64,000 nt of DNA. Source: an uncultured Burkholderiales bacterium. Its GTDB lineage: Bacteria > Pseudomonadota > Gammaproteobacteria > Burkholderiales > Burkholderiaceae_C. A program made the position numbers and the translations under genes. A model generated the notes under the pieces. It ran no database searches and had not been told where the DNA came from. It saw nothing but the letters and a program-made list of their open reading frames with translations. The stretch is from positions 1-64,000 of the forward strand of contig CAIJQQ010000003.1 in NCBI GenBank assembly GCA_903822825.1, in the 5' to 3' direction. This document shows positions 25,389 to 36,668 of this stretch, in pieces; the stretch's first letter is position 1, and each line of letters starts with the position of its first letter.

Positions 25389-26789
25389 TCAACTGCCTGC
25401 GAGCTTCATGCGGTTGACCAAGATCGAGCCTGTGGTTTTGGCGCCCACGTTGTAAGTATCCGCACCCACCGCCTCGATGCCCATCAGCATGTCCTTGAGG
25501 TTGCCCGCGATGGTGATCTCATGCACCGGGTAGGCGATCTGGCCGTTTTCGACCCAAAAGCCGCTGGCACCGCGCGAATAGTCGCCTGTGACGTAATTCA
25601 CGCCCTGCCCCATCAGTTCGATCACAAACAGGCCTGTGCCCAGCTTGCGCAGCATCTCGTCCAGATCGTCGGTGGCGCGGGTCAGGCGCGAAGTCATGGT
25701 CAGGTTGTGCGAGCCCCCGGCATTGCCGGTGGTCTTCATGCCCAGCTTGCGGGCGGAGTAGCTGGACAGGAAATAGCCTTCCACGCGACCGCCCTTGACC
25801 ACATCGCGCGGCGCTGAGCGAACCCCCTCGTCGTCAAAAGGCGAGCTGCCTTTGCCGCGCAACACAAACGGATCTTCAAAGATGTCGATGTGCTTGGGGA
25901 ATACTTTTTTGCCCAATGAATCGAGCAAAAAACTGCTCTTGCGGTAAAGCGCGCCGCCGCTCACGGCCTGCACAAACCCACCCAGCAAACCTGCCGCCAC
26001 AGTGGACTCAAACAACACAGGGCATTCGGTCGTGGCGATCTTGCGCGAGCCCAAGCGGGACAAGGCTCGCTCAGCCGCGTAACGGCCAACGGCCTGCGGA
26101 CTGGCCAGCTCGCTGGCGTCGCGCATGGAGCTGTACCAAGCGTCACGCTGCATTTCGGCATTGCGCCCTGGCAGCGACGCGATGGGGGCCACCGAAATGC
26201 TGTGGCGAGAGCTGGCGTAACCGCCTCTGAAACCATGCGTGTGCGCACTGAAAAAATGGCTTTGCTGGGCAGACACGGCTGCGCCTTCGCTGTTGGTGAT
26301 GCGGCGGCTCGTCTTGAGCGCCGCAGCTTCGCATTCCAGCGCCAATTGGGCGGCCGCTTCGCTGGTCAAGCCCCAGGGGTGAAACAAATCCAGATCACGC
26401 GCCTGCGTCTCGATGTCGGCGACATCGGGCAAGCCCGCCGTCGGGTCTTCGGCGGTAAAGCGGGCGATGTCATGGGCGGCCTGCACGGTGCGCTCGATCG
26501 CCGCTTGCGAAAAGTCCGATGTGCTGGCATTGCCCCGGCGGTGGCCCACATAGACCGTCACGCCCAATGATTTATCGCGGTTGCGTTCGACGTTTTCAAG
26601 CTCGCCTTTGCGCACTGAAACACTCAAACCACAACCTTCTGAGGCTTCAGCCCCTGCGTCGGTGGCACCCAGCTTCTTGGCGTGCTTCAAAGCGCTGTCC
26701 ACCAGGTGTTCAAAAAACGTGCGGCTGTAGCTGAAGCCATTGTTCTCGGTCACGGTCAACGAGGCGGCTGGGGGGTTTGTTTTTTTCAC
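25389..26789 (-). CDS. pmbA: Metalloprotease PmbA/TldE
   Basis: 466 residues. PmbA (TldE) pairs with TldD to form a peptidase that processes small peptides; TldE itself lacks the zinc motif. Recognisable parts: DAGAEASEGCGLSVSVRKGELENVERNRDKSLGVTVYVGHRRGNASTSDFS near the N-terminus and GVNYVTGDYSRGASGFWVENGQIAYPVHEITIAGNLKDML at the C-terminus. No zinc HExxxH is seen, as expected. The start is uncertain: the frame begins with a GTG at 26789 without an obvious ribosome site, and no ATG is available before the conserved region. It is divergent from darP, a common arrangement in this group. Confidence 0.92.
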   Translation of the reverse strand: MKKTNPPAASLTVTENNGFSYSRTFFEHLVDSALKHAKKLGATDAGAEASEGCGLSVSVRKGELENVERNRDKSLGVTVYVGHRRGNASTSDFSQAAIERTVQAAHDIARFTAEDPTAGLPDVADIETQARDLDLFHPWGLTSEAAAQLALECEAAALKTSRRITNSEGAAVSAQQSHFFSAHTHGFRGGYASSRHSISVAPIASLPGRNAEMQRDAWYSSMRDASELASPQAVGRYAAERALSRLGSRKIATTECPVLFESTVAAGLLGGFVQAVSGGALYRKSSFLLDSLGKKVFPKHIDIFEDPFVLRGKGSSPFDDEGVRSAPRDVVKGGRVEGYFLSSYSARKLGMKTTGNAGGSHNLTMTSRLTRATDDLDEMLRKLGTGLFVIELMGQGVNYVTGDYSRGASGFWVENGQIAYPVHEITIAGNLKDMLMGIEAVGADTYNVGAKTTGSILVNRMKLAGS

Positions 26790-26871
26790 GGCAAAAAATG
26801 TCTTTGGAGGTGGCGGCTATGATACTTGCCAGTCAAGAAAGAAGGGCCGCCCCGGCCCGAGAACCCCCAAC

Positions 26872-27531
26872 ATGTCCCGTAAACCCAAAAAAGGTTACTT
26901 TGTCAAAGGCCAGTTCGTGGCCGAAGGCAGTGAGCTCGACCTGGAGCTCAAGCGCGAGCTCAAGGGCGGCCTGGAGATCAGCAAAACCGACCTCAAACGC
27001 GAGAGCACAGAACTGCAGGTGCTCGGCGAAGCACTGATGACGCTGCGCAGCGACCTCTTCAAACCACTGCCCTTGAGCGACAAATTGATCGATGCGCTGG
27101 CCGAAGCCAAACGCATCACCAACTTTGAGGGCAAGCGCCGACAAATGCAATTCATCGGCAAGCAAATGCGCTTGCTCGACCCGGAAACTTTGCTGGCCGT
27201 GCGCGAAGCACTCGAGGTGCAGCGCCTGGGCAGCGCCAAACACACAGCCTCGCTGCACCTGGCCGAAGCTTGGCGCGACCGCATGGTGGCCAACGACGAC
27301 GCGGTCGGCGAATGGATTGCCCAAAACCCGGGCACCGACACGCAGCAACTGCGCGCCCTGGTGCGCCAAGCCCGCAAGGACGCGCCGCCAGCCGACAACG
27401 CGGCCGTGTCGCAAGGCTTGGCACCGCGCCAAAGCCGCGCTTACCGCGACATTTTCCAATTGGTCAAATCGGTACTCTCGCCCGCCAAGTCCGAAGAAAC
27501 TGATCAAGTCCAAGACGACCAAGATGAGTGA
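26872..27531 (+). CDS. darP: Ribosome maturation factor DarP (YjgA, DUF615)
   Basis: 219 residues from ATG 26872 (MSRKPKKGYFVKGQFVAEG); the track start at 26740 lies in the divergent pmbA. YjgA/DarP family proteins bind late 50S assembly intermediates. Diagnostic stretches: SKTDLKRESTELQVLGEALMTL, LPLSDKLIDALAEAKRITNFEGKRRQMQFIGKQMR, SRAYRDIFQLVKSVL. A low-complexity acidic tail (EETDQVQDDQDE) ends the protein. Overlaps mogA by eight bases. Confidence 0.92.
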   Translation: MSRKPKKGYFVKGQFVAEGSELDLELKRELKGGLEISKTDLKRESTELQVLGEALMTLRSDLFKPLPLSDKLIDALAEAKRITNFEGKRRQMQFIGKQMRLLDPETLLAVREALEVQRLGSAKHTASLHLAEAWRDRMVANDDAVGEWIAQNPGTDTQQLRALVRQARKDAPPADNAAVSQGLAPRQSRAYRDIFQLVKSVLSPAKSEETDQVQDDQDE

Positions 27532-28123
27532 CGCAAACTTGCCCGATGCCGTGAAGATCGGCATCGTCTCCATCAGCGACCGCGCCAGCACGGGCGTTTA
27601 CGAAGACAAAGGTCTGCCCGCCCTGCAAGACTGGCTCAGCCGTGCGCTGCTCAACCCCATCCGGTTCGAGCCGCGCTTGATCCCCGACGAAAAGGACCGC
27701 ATCAGCGCCACCCTGATCGAGTTGGTCGACGCAGGCTGCAGCCTGGTGCTGACCACCGGTGGCACAGGCCCTGCCCTGCGCGACGTGACACCCGAAGCCA
27801 CGCTGGCGGTGGCCGACAAAGAAATGCCCGGCTTTGGCGAACAAATGCGCCAGATCAGCTTGAAGTTTGTCCCGACGGCCATTCTTTCGCGCCAGGTGGC
27901 CGTCATACGGGGGCAAAGCCTGATCATCAACCTGCCCGGGCAACCCAAGTCGATTGCAGAGACCCTGGAAGGCCTCAAAGACGACAACGGCCAAGCCGTT
28001 GTGCACGGCATTTTTGCAGCTGTCCCCTACTGCGTGGACCTGATTGGCGGCCCCTACTTGGAAACCCGCGACGAGCTCTGCAAAGCCTTTCGCCCGAAAA
28101 CCGCCATCCGCCCTCGGGTATAA
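27524..28123 (+). CDS. mogA: Molybdopterin adenylyltransferase MogA
   Basis: 199 residues from ATG 27524 (MSDANLPDAVKIGIVSISDRAS), overlapping the darP stop. MogA adenylylates molybdopterin before Mo insertion, needed by nitrate reductase NasA. Motifs: LVLTTGGTGPALRDVTPEATLAV (MoCF signature), MPGFGEQMRQISLKFVPTAILSRQVAVIRGQSLIINLPGQPKSIAETL. The stop codon is part of a TATAAT that may be the -10 for rpoD. Confidence 0.95.
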   Translation: MSDANLPDAVKIGIVSISDRASTGVYEDKGLPALQDWLSRALLNPIRFEPRLIPDEKDRISATLIELVDAGCSLVLTTGGTGPALRDVTPEATLAVADKEMPGFGEQMRQISLKFVPTAILSRQVAVIRGQSLIINLPGQPKSIAETLEGLKDDNGQAVVHGIFAAVPYCVDLIGGPYLETRDELCKAFRPKTAIRPRV

Positions 28124-28124
28124 T
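28119..28124 (+). promoter_or_regulatory. Candidate rpoD promoter -10
   Basis: Perfect TATAAT overlapping the mogA stop codon, 245 bases before the rpoD start. The -35 region is poor (GAAAAC at 17-base spacing). The 246-base gap downstream has no ORF; it holds a small hairpin GACCCCATCTGGGGT (28264-28278), whose GACCCCATC core also occurs downstream of rpsU. Confidence 0.45.
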
Positions 28125-28369
28125 CCTTTTTCCCTGGTAAGAGCGACAGCAGCACCTCCGGCCCGGCCAACGCCATCAGCGCGACGCCCCATGCGGGCAG
28201 GCCTCCGTACCGCAAGGACTGCACTCCAAATGTTCGCCCACCCATCTTGCCTGTTCAATCTTTGACCCCATCTGGGGTTGTTGATTTGAGTCCCCATGAG
28301 CCCGCGCCGGCAGTTTTGGCGCTGACTGTGTCTGTTTCCTTGTCAATTTTGAAGTCTTGAGGTTGTTCC

Positions 28370-30841
<2,472 letters not shown>

Positions 30842-30863
30842 GCCCATCAGCTTTCAAAAGCGC

Positions 30864-30898
30864 AAAGCCTCCCTGCTGCAAAGCGGGGAGGCTTTTTT
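30864..30898 (+). terminator. Rho-independent terminator of rpoD
   Basis: AAAGCCTCCC (30864-30873) pairs perfectly with GGGAGGCTTT (30886-30895) around a 12-base loop and is followed by a T-run, 22 bases after the rpoD stop. Confidence 0.9.
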
Positions 30899-31032
30899 AA
30901 TACCTATTGAGCAACTCTTGTCTGCACGACAGCCGCAGGCCCGCGCAGCCGTGCAACTGTAATGAATTTGAAACAACATTTAATTAAATTATTCACATAA
31001 GCCACTGTTGAAGAGGCAAAGCAAAGCTGGAC

Positions 31033-32160
31033 ATGCCTACTACTCTGCCCACCCCTTTGAAACTTGCAGTGGTGATCCCTACTTTCAATGAATCCGGCAA
31101 TGTGGCGGTTCTGGTCGACAAACTGCACGAAGTGCTGGGCGCTGATCACTCTTGGGAAATCATTTTTGTTGACGATGACTCGCCCGATGGCACCTCGTCC
31201 TTGATTCGCCAATTGTCCGAAAACCATCCCCGTGTGCGTTGCTTGCGTCGCATTGGACGTCGAGGGCTGTCAAGCGCCTGTACAGAGGGCATGCTGTCTT
31301 CTTCAGCCAGTTATTTCGCCATCATGGACGCCGACCTGCAACACGACGAAACCAAGTTGCCCGAGATGCTGCGCGCCCTGGAACAAGAGGGCTACGACAT
31401 GGCAGTGGGAACGCGTTACATGGAAGGCGGCAGTGTAGGCAACTGGCAAGAGGACCGCATTCAAACCAGCCAGGTGGCGACCTGGATGAGCCAACGACTG
31501 CTGGGTCTGCGCGTGAAAGACCCCATGAGCGGCTTTTTCATGCTGCGCCGCGAAGTGTTCGAAGGCGCGGTTTACAAACTCTCGGGCATTGGATTCAAAT
31601 TGCTCGTTGATTTGCTTGCGTCTTCCCGGCGTGATTTGCGCATCAAGGAAATTCCATTTCACTTCGGGCAGCGCCTTGAAGGCGAAAGCAAACTGGACAC
31701 CCGTGTGATTTGGGACTACCTGATGCTGTTGGCAGACAAACGGCTGGGGCGTTACATCCCAATTCAATTGATCTCATTCGCGACCGTTGGTTCCTTGGGT
31801 GTTTTGGTCCACATGTTGGTGCTTTTCCTGTTCATGGGCATTTTTCACGGTGCGTTCATGGTGGGCCAGGTCGCAGCTGTGTCAATTTCCATGGTGTTCA
31901 ACTTCTTCGTCAACAACGCACTGACCTACCGAGACAAAAAACTTCGCGGCCTGAGTTTGATTTGGGGATTGTTGAAATTCATGCTGGTGTGCTCAGTGGG
32001 AGGTGCGGCCAACGTGGGTGTCGCCTCATGGATTTACGACGACATGGGCTATTGGCTTGTCTCGGGACTGGCAGGAATTCTGGTTGGATTGATCTGGAAC
32101 TACGCTGCCACATCGATTTTGGTGTGGTCGAACAACACCAAAACCACCAAAGGCGCTTGA
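31033..32160 (+). CDS. Polyprenyl-phosphate glycosyltransferase (GT2, Dpm1-like) fused to GtrA membrane domain
   Basis: 375 residues. The N-terminal GT2 domain (about 10-245) is of the dolichol-phosphate mannosyltransferase type: VVIPTFNESGNV, IIFVDDDSPDGT, RIGRRGLSSACTEGM, and the metal site MDADLQHDE, then PMSGFFMLRREVF. Residues about 250-370 form a GtrA-like four-helix membrane domain (ISFATVGSLGVLVHMLVLFLFM, NFFVNNALTYRDK, GLIWNYAATSILVW). The family transfers mannose or glucose from a nucleotide sugar to polyprenyl phosphate. First of four close-packed genes ending in manC, so GDP-mannose is the likely donor (inference). The upstream gap is AT-rich (TTGAAACAACATTTAATTAAATTATTCAC) and may hold its promoter. 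Confidence 0.88.
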   Translation: MPTTLPTPLKLAVVIPTFNESGNVAVLVDKLHEVLGADHSWEIIFVDDDSPDGTSSLIRQLSENHPRVRCLRRIGRRGLSSACTEGMLSSSASYFAIMDADLQHDETKLPEMLRALEQEGYDMAVGTRYMEGGSVGNWQEDRIQTSQVATWMSQRLLGLRVKDPMSGFFMLRREVFEGAVYKLSGIGFKLLVDLLASSRRDLRIKEIPFHFGQRLEGESKLDTRVIWDYLMLLADKRLGRYIPIQLISFATVGSLGVLVHMLVLFLFMGIFHGAFMVGQVAAVSISMVFNFFVNNALTYRDKKLRGLSLIWGLLKFMLVCSVGGAANVGVASWIYDDMGYWLVSGLAGILVGLIWNYAATSILVWSNNTKTTKGA

Positions 32161-32161
32161 A

Positions 32162-33658
32162 ATGTCCTCAAGGCATTCGCTATGGCGACTGAACTGGCTG
32201 GTGACTTCGATCATCGTCTTGCACCTGGTTCTGGCTGTCGCGACCGGCCTGTCACCTGACGAAGCACATTACGCGCTGTACGCCTATTACCTTGACTGGA
32301 GCTATTACGATCACCCGCCGCTTGTGGGTTGGTTGCAGTGGCCCTTTGTTCAATTCCTGAACAGTGATCTGGGGCTGCGCACCCTGCCCATGTTGCTTTG
32401 GCTCATCAGCCTGGGCACATTGTTGCAGTTGGTCGATGAACTCTTTCCATACGTTGGTCGCATACGGATCTGGCACACACGGCCAGACGTGCTCGTTTTT
32501 TCACTCAGTCCCATGCTCTTTTTGTTGGGCATGGCCTGGGTGCCCGACACCTTGCTGTTGGCCCTGACTTGCCGCGTGATGCTCCTGACTTGGCGACTGG
32601 CCAAGACCACAGATCAGGCAACGCGCGACTGGTGTGAGCTTGGCTTTTACCTGGGCTTGGCGGGCCTGTCCAAATACACCGCCGTGTTGCTGGCCGTTGG
32701 TGTGGTCTTGTCGCTGACACAGCACCAAGGCCTTGCATGGCTCAAACGCCGTGGTCCTTGGCTGGCGTTCTGTGTGGCCGCGCTGTGCATCGTCCCCGTG
32801 ATTTACTGGAACATTTCGCACGATTGGGCTTCTTTGCGGTACCAGATTGACCATGCCCATGGCTCCAATCACTGGCGTGGTGATCGCGTGCTGAGTTACT
32901 TCCTGATTTTGCTGTTGGTTTACGGCGCAGGCTTGCTTTGGTGGATCTGGCAAGGCACAAGTAAAGCCAGCGGGTTCCTTAAAGTAGAACTTTCCGCGAC
33001 CCGCTTGTGCCTGTATTTTGGATTGCCGGGTTTGGCCTTGTTTTTGTATCTGTCTGGTGGTGGCAGAACACTGCCCCATTGGCCAGCCAATTCGGTTTTG
33101 GCGTTGCTCCCGCTTGCCGCATTGGGCTGCGCCAGAGCTGACACGGCTTACCGCAGCAGCACCAGAGCACTGCTGGGCTTTCAACTTTTCGGCACCGCAC
33201 TCGTCAGCGCACTGATGCTGAGCGCCGGCATTGGGAAAGACAATGCACTGCCAGGCCAATCCACAGCGACCAATCCCTTTGCTGACTTGCATGGCTGGAG
33301 TTTGGCGGCAACGCACGCATCCCGTTTGGCAGAACAAGAGGGTGCCAACAGCTTGGCCGTGATGAACTGGACCCTGGCCAGCCGCATTGCCTGGTACGCC
33401 CGACCAATGAGCGTCAAGGTCATCAACAGCCACAAGGACCAATTTGACATTTGGTTCGGCCCCGTTTTGAACACCGACAAAGTGATTCTGGTGAATTGGT
33501 CCGTGATGCATTTCGCGCCACCCACACAAGCCCAACAGTTCTCACGTTGCACACCCATCGACAGTTTGCCAGTTGTCCATCTCGGCCGACAGATCGCCCA
33601 TTTCGATTTTCTGCTGTGCGATGGCTGGCAAGGCCACAAGGAGTCTTCGACACCATGA
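32162..33658 (+). CDS. GT39/ArnT-like integral-membrane glycosyltransferase
   Basis: 498 residues, about ten hydrophobic segments. The first periplasmic loop after TM1 carries the acidic catalytic motif of PMT/ArnT enzymes (SPDEAHYALYAYYLDWSYYDHPPLVGWLQWPF). These enzymes use polyprenyl-phosphate-linked sugars as donors to glycosylate lipid A, proteins or glycolipids on the periplasmic face. It starts one base after the Dpm1-like gene and overlaps the PAP2 gene by four, so donor synthesis and transfer are coupled genetically. The acceptor is unknown. Confidence 0.85.
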   Translation: MSSRHSLWRLNWLVTSIIVLHLVLAVATGLSPDEAHYALYAYYLDWSYYDHPPLVGWLQWPFVQFLNSDLGLRTLPMLLWLISLGTLLQLVDELFPYVGRIRIWHTRPDVLVFSLSPMLFLLGMAWVPDTLLLALTCRVMLLTWRLAKTTDQATRDWCELGFYLGLAGLSKYTAVLLAVGVVLSLTQHQGLAWLKRRGPWLAFCVAALCIVPVIYWNISHDWASLRYQIDHAHGSNHWRGDRVLSYFLILLLVYGAGLLWWIWQGTSKASGFLKVELSATRLCLYFGLPGLALFLYLSGGGRTLPHWPANSVLALLPLAALGCARADTAYRSSTRALLGFQLFGTALVSALMLSAGIGKDNALPGQSTATNPFADLHGWSLAATHASRLAEQEGANSLAVMNWTLASRIAWYARPMSVKVINSHKDQFDIWFGPVLNTDKVILVNWSVMHFAPPTQAQQFSRCTPIDSLPVVHLGRQIAHFDFLLCDGWQGHKESSTP

Positions 33659-34497
33659 CCTCAACAAACAATCATCCCCCTGGCACGATCACCACAAGGC
33701 ATCTGTGTTTCCCGCTGGTTGCCACCATTTGCCTGACCTTGGCCTTTTTGTGGCAATTGTTGGCGGTTCCCCAGCAAGCCATTTTTTTGGCCATCAACGC
33801 ACAGGGCTCTTACCTGACGCCTGCCATTTGGCAAGCCATCACTTTGTTGGGTGACACGCTGGTGGTGCTTTGTCTGCTTTCCGTGCTGCTGACCCGTCAC
33901 CCTGTGGCAGTCATCAACATCGTTGCCTCTGTCCCTTTGGGCGCACTGCTGTCGTTGTCATTCAAATCTGCATTTTCTGCACCTCGCCCGGGCGATGTGC
34001 TCGACCCCGCGCTTGTTCAAGGCATGCTCGGACAACTGAGCGGCAACAGCTTCCCCTCGGGACACACCTTGACTGCATTTTGTGTTGCCTTTTCATTTTG
34101 GTATGCCAATCGCTTGGCGGGATCAACACACACAAGCCGTTTGCTTTGGTGGGTCTCATTGGGCACTGCGGTGATGATCGCACTGTCACGCATCGTCTTG
34201 GGCGTTCATTGGCCCATAGACATTGTGGCCGGTGCAAGCCTGGGATGGATTGCTGGCATCAGCGGTGGATTGGTTTTACAACGCTATCCGTCTTTGCAGC
34301 ACTCCACCCAAGTCATCACTGGCCTGGGTCTTTTGCTTTGCCTCGCGTCTCTCCATCTGGCTTCCAGGGCCATCCATCAACAAGGGACAGCAGCAGCCGT
34401 GTTGTGGTTGGCCGTCGGCATGCCTTGGCTCAATTTGATTTGGCAGCTCAAGCCACGACTGCTCAATCGAACCAGCACAACACATCCAACCCCATGA
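33655..34497 (+). CDS. PAP2-family membrane phosphatase
   Basis: 280 residues from ATG 33655 (MTSTNNHPPG); the track start at 33451 is inside the preceding gene. Three phosphatase motifs are present: KSAFSAPRPGD, PSGHT, and SRIVLGVHWPIDIVAG, with about six to eight membrane segments. PAP2 enzymes act on undecaprenyl pyrophosphate/phosphate or lipid A phosphates. Next to a polyprenyl-phosphate sugar system the likely role is carrier-lipid recycling (inference). Four-base overlaps on both sides. Confidence 0.87.
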   Translation: MTSTNNHPPGTITTRHLCFPLVATICLTLAFLWQLLAVPQQAIFLAINAQGSYLTPAIWQAITLLGDTLVVLCLLSVLLTRHPVAVINIVASVPLGALLSLSFKSAFSAPRPGDVLDPALVQGMLGQLSGNSFPSGHTLTAFCVAFSFWYANRLAGSTHTSRLLWWVSLGTAVMIALSRIVLGVHWPIDIVAGASLGWIAGISGGLVLQRYPSLQHSTQVITGLGLLLCLASLHLASRAIHQQGTAAAVLWLAVGMPWLNLIWQLKPRLLNRTSTTHPTP

Positions 34498-35978
34498 CTT
34501 CGTCGTCCACTTCAGACCCGTCCACCCCCCTGCGCGCAACACCGGTCATCCTTTGCGGTGGTTCTGGGACAAGGCTGTGGCCTTTATCGCGAAGCGGTTT
34601 TCCCAAACAATTTTTGAGTCTGACGGGCAACGAAACACTGTTTCAGCAAGCGGCCACCCGACTGCGACAACTCGGTGATGTGCAGTGGCTGGTCTCTGAT
34701 CCGCTGGTGGTTTGCAACGAAGCCCACAGATTTTTGGTGATGGAGCAGTTGCGCGAAGCCGGCCTGGAATCCATCACAACTTTGCTTGAGCCTGAAGGAC
34801 GCAACACAGCGCCCGCACTCACTCTGGCCGCCATGGCCTGCTGCAACGGCGAAGCAGATGATCCGATTTTGATTGTGACCCCCGCCGACCAGACAATCAC
34901 TGACACTTCGTCACTGCATGCCGCACTGAAAAAAGCTGTCGCCGAAGCCAACACTGGCGCGTTGGTGGTGCTCGGAATCACCCCCGACAGACCAGAAACC
35001 GGCTTTGGGTACATCCAGGTTGAAACACAGACCTCGGATGCACGTCATGGTGTGCATGAGGTCACACGGTTCGTTGAGAAACCGGATGAAGCAAGGGCCA
35101 AGCAATACATCGCAGAAGGCGGGTATTACTGGAACGCAGGCATTTTCATACTGCGCGCATCTGTTTGGTTGCGTGCGCTCAAGACGTTCCAAACTGAAAT
35201 GGCAACCCACTTGCAGAAGGCTTGGGACCATCGAACGACAGATGGTGCCTTCATTCGACCCGACCCAACGGCCTTCACAGCCATTCATCCCGACTCGGTG
35301 GACTATGCTGTCCTCGAACGCTGCCCGGGCAGTGAATTCACCATCAAAATGGTTCCACTCGATGCCGGATGGAGCGACCTGGGAACATGGGACTCGGTGT
35401 GGAATTTCTTGCCCAAAGACGCGATGGGCAATGCCTGCAAAGGCGATGTCATGGTGCGCGACAGCCGCAGCAATTTGGTCAACGCCACCAGCCGCCTGGT
35501 GAGTCTGGTCGGCGTCGAAAACCTGGTGGTCATAGAAACCGCAGACGCGGTACTGATCGCAGACAGAGCGCGCAGTCAGGATGTCAAACACATCGTTCAG
35601 CAGCTGAACGAGCAAGCACGCAACGAACACACACTGCATCGCAAAGTCCACCGTCCTTGGGGCTGGTACGACAGCATTGACGAGGGTGGGCGCTTCAAAG
35701 TCAAACGGATACTGGTCAAACCCAAAGCCAGTTTGAGTTTGCAATTGCACCACCACAGGGCCGAGCATTGGATCGTCGTCAAAGGCACCGCAGAAATCAC
35801 CAATGGCGAGACAAAAGTGCTCCTGACGGAAAACCAAAGCAGCTACATCCCCCTTGGCGTCATCCACAGATTGGCCAACCCGGGAAACATCGCCCTGGAA
35901 ATCATCGAAGTGCAATCAGGCAGCTACTTGGGTGAAGACGACATCGTCAGGTTTGAAGACACCTACGGCAGAAACTGA
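34494..35978 (+). CDS. manC: Mannose-1-phosphate guanylyltransferase / mannose-6-phosphate isomerase (bifunctional)
   Basis: 494 residues from ATG 34494 (MTSSSTSDPSTPLR). N-terminal nucleotidyltransferase (VILCGGSGTRLWPLSRSGFPKQFL; EKPDEARAKQYIAEGGYYWNAGIFILRA) makes GDP-mannose. The C-terminal cupin (VHRPWGWYDSIDEGGRFKVKRILVKPKASLSLQLHHHRAEHWIVVKGTAEIT...SSYIPLGVIHRLANPG...IEVQSGSYLGEDDIVRFEDTYGR) is the phosphomannose isomerase type II domain. Length is normal for AlgA/ManC. It closes the four-gene cassette and overlaps the PAP2 gene by four bases. Confidence 0.96.
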   Translation: MTSSSTSDPSTPLRATPVILCGGSGTRLWPLSRSGFPKQFLSLTGNETLFQQAATRLRQLGDVQWLVSDPLVVCNEAHRFLVMEQLREAGLESITTLLEPEGRNTAPALTLAAMACCNGEADDPILIVTPADQTITDTSSLHAALKKAVAEANTGALVVLGITPDRPETGFGYIQVETQTSDARHGVHEVTRFVEKPDEARAKQYIAEGGYYWNAGIFILRASVWLRALKTFQTEMATHLQKAWDHRTTDGAFIRPDPTAFTAIHPDSVDYAVLERCPGSEFTIKMVPLDAGWSDLGTWDSVWNFLPKDAMGNACKGDVMVRDSRSNLVNATSRLVSLVGVENLVVIETADAVLIADRARSQDVKHIVQQLNEQARNEHTLHRKVHRPWGWYDSIDEGGRFKVKRILVKPKASLSLQLHHHRAEHWIVVKGTAEITNGETKVLLTENQSSYIPLGVIHRLANPGNIALEIIEVQSGSYLGEDDIVRFEDTYGRN

Positions 35979-36104
35979 ATCCACTTGGAAGCCGTGGACG
36001 AACCGAACAGAATGGCACGCCAACGCATCCTCCAAATTGAAGCCCAGTCACTGCGCCAGTTCAAACACCACAGCCGCAAAAAAGCTCACCTCGCGGCCGA
36101 TTGA
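35979..36104 (+). pseudogene. Remnant of an RpoD-like sigma factor C-terminus (region 4.2)
   Basis: Directly after the manC TGA, in the same frame, the sequence reads IHLEAVDEPNRMARQRILQIEAQSLRQFKHHSRKKAHLAAD followed by TGA. Aligned without gaps to the end of RpoD in this window ([32 protein letters not shown]) I count 16 of 32 identical residues. Over the best 62 bases about 49 match rpoD. Only the second helix-turn-helix of region 4.2 and the tail remain; the recognition helix RQRILQIEAQSLR is best preserved. It is not in the ORF track. A 30-residue ORF could start at ATG 36012, but I regard it as decayed. Confidence 0.65.
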
Positions 36105-36146
36105 ATTCACTCTTGTAAAACCGTTGCTGACAGCATCCGGATAGGC

Positions 36147-36650
36147 GTGGCCGGCATCTTTTGGGCCATGAAAAGTGCCTCGTACCTCAGCCCACAGCCC
36201 TCTCAAGAAAAAGCCTTCCGATACGAATTTCAAAAGACTTTTGGATGGCTTTCACGACGCGGTGGCTGGCCGGGCTGGGTCGCATTTCCTTACATGGTGT
36301 TTTTTGAGTGGCTGGGCCCGGTGGTGGAGATGCTGGGTTATTTCTGGACCTGTTACGCCTGGTGGGCGGGTTTCATCTCTTTGAACGCGTTTTATATTTT
36401 TCTTCTGGTGTCGCTGGGGCTCGGTATTTTGCTCAGCGTGGGCGGGGTTTTGCTGGAGCAGTTGTCGTTTCAGATGTACCCCAAGGTCAGCCAGTTGTTC
36501 AAGCTGGTGTTGGTGGCGATGGCCGAAAATTTGGGCTACAGACAACTGAATGCGTGGTGGCGCATTGTCGGTTTGTTCCGATGGGTCACGCAAAAGGATA
36601 GCAGCTGGGGCACGATGAAACGCAAAGGAAGCGGGCAAGCCAAGCTTTGA
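36147..36650 (+). pseudogene. C-terminal fragment of a GT2-family membrane glycosyltransferase
   Basis: 167 codons. From about residue 20 on (EKAFRYEFQKTFGWLSRRGGWPGWVAFPYMVFFEWLGPVVEMLGYFW...LLEQLSFQMYPKVSQLFKLVLVAMAENLGYRQLNAWWRIVGLFRWV...WGTMKRKG) it resembles the membrane-embedded C-terminus of long processive-type GT2 glycosyltransferases: two hydrophobic segments and the NLGYRQLNAWWR / WG-M-RKG ending. The catalytic GT2 domain is absent upstream; instead the sigma remnant is found in the same frame. The likely reading is a truncated gene left after a rearrangement. It could still be expressed as a small membrane protein. Confidence 0.55.
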
Positions 36651-36668
36651 CTTTCCGAATCAGGGCTT

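Noticed and set aside
30914-36116. ACTCTTGT found downstream of both rpoD (30914) and the sigma remnant (36109) as a possible attachment-site core
   Set aside because: Only eight bases, at different distances from the two stops (about 73 versus 5), and no integrase is nearby; likely chance.
35854-36144. 96-codon ORF overlapping the end of manC
   Set aside because: It reads a different frame across the manC end and the sigma remnant; composition is Ser/Thr/Trp-rich noise. The remnant frame is the meaningful one.
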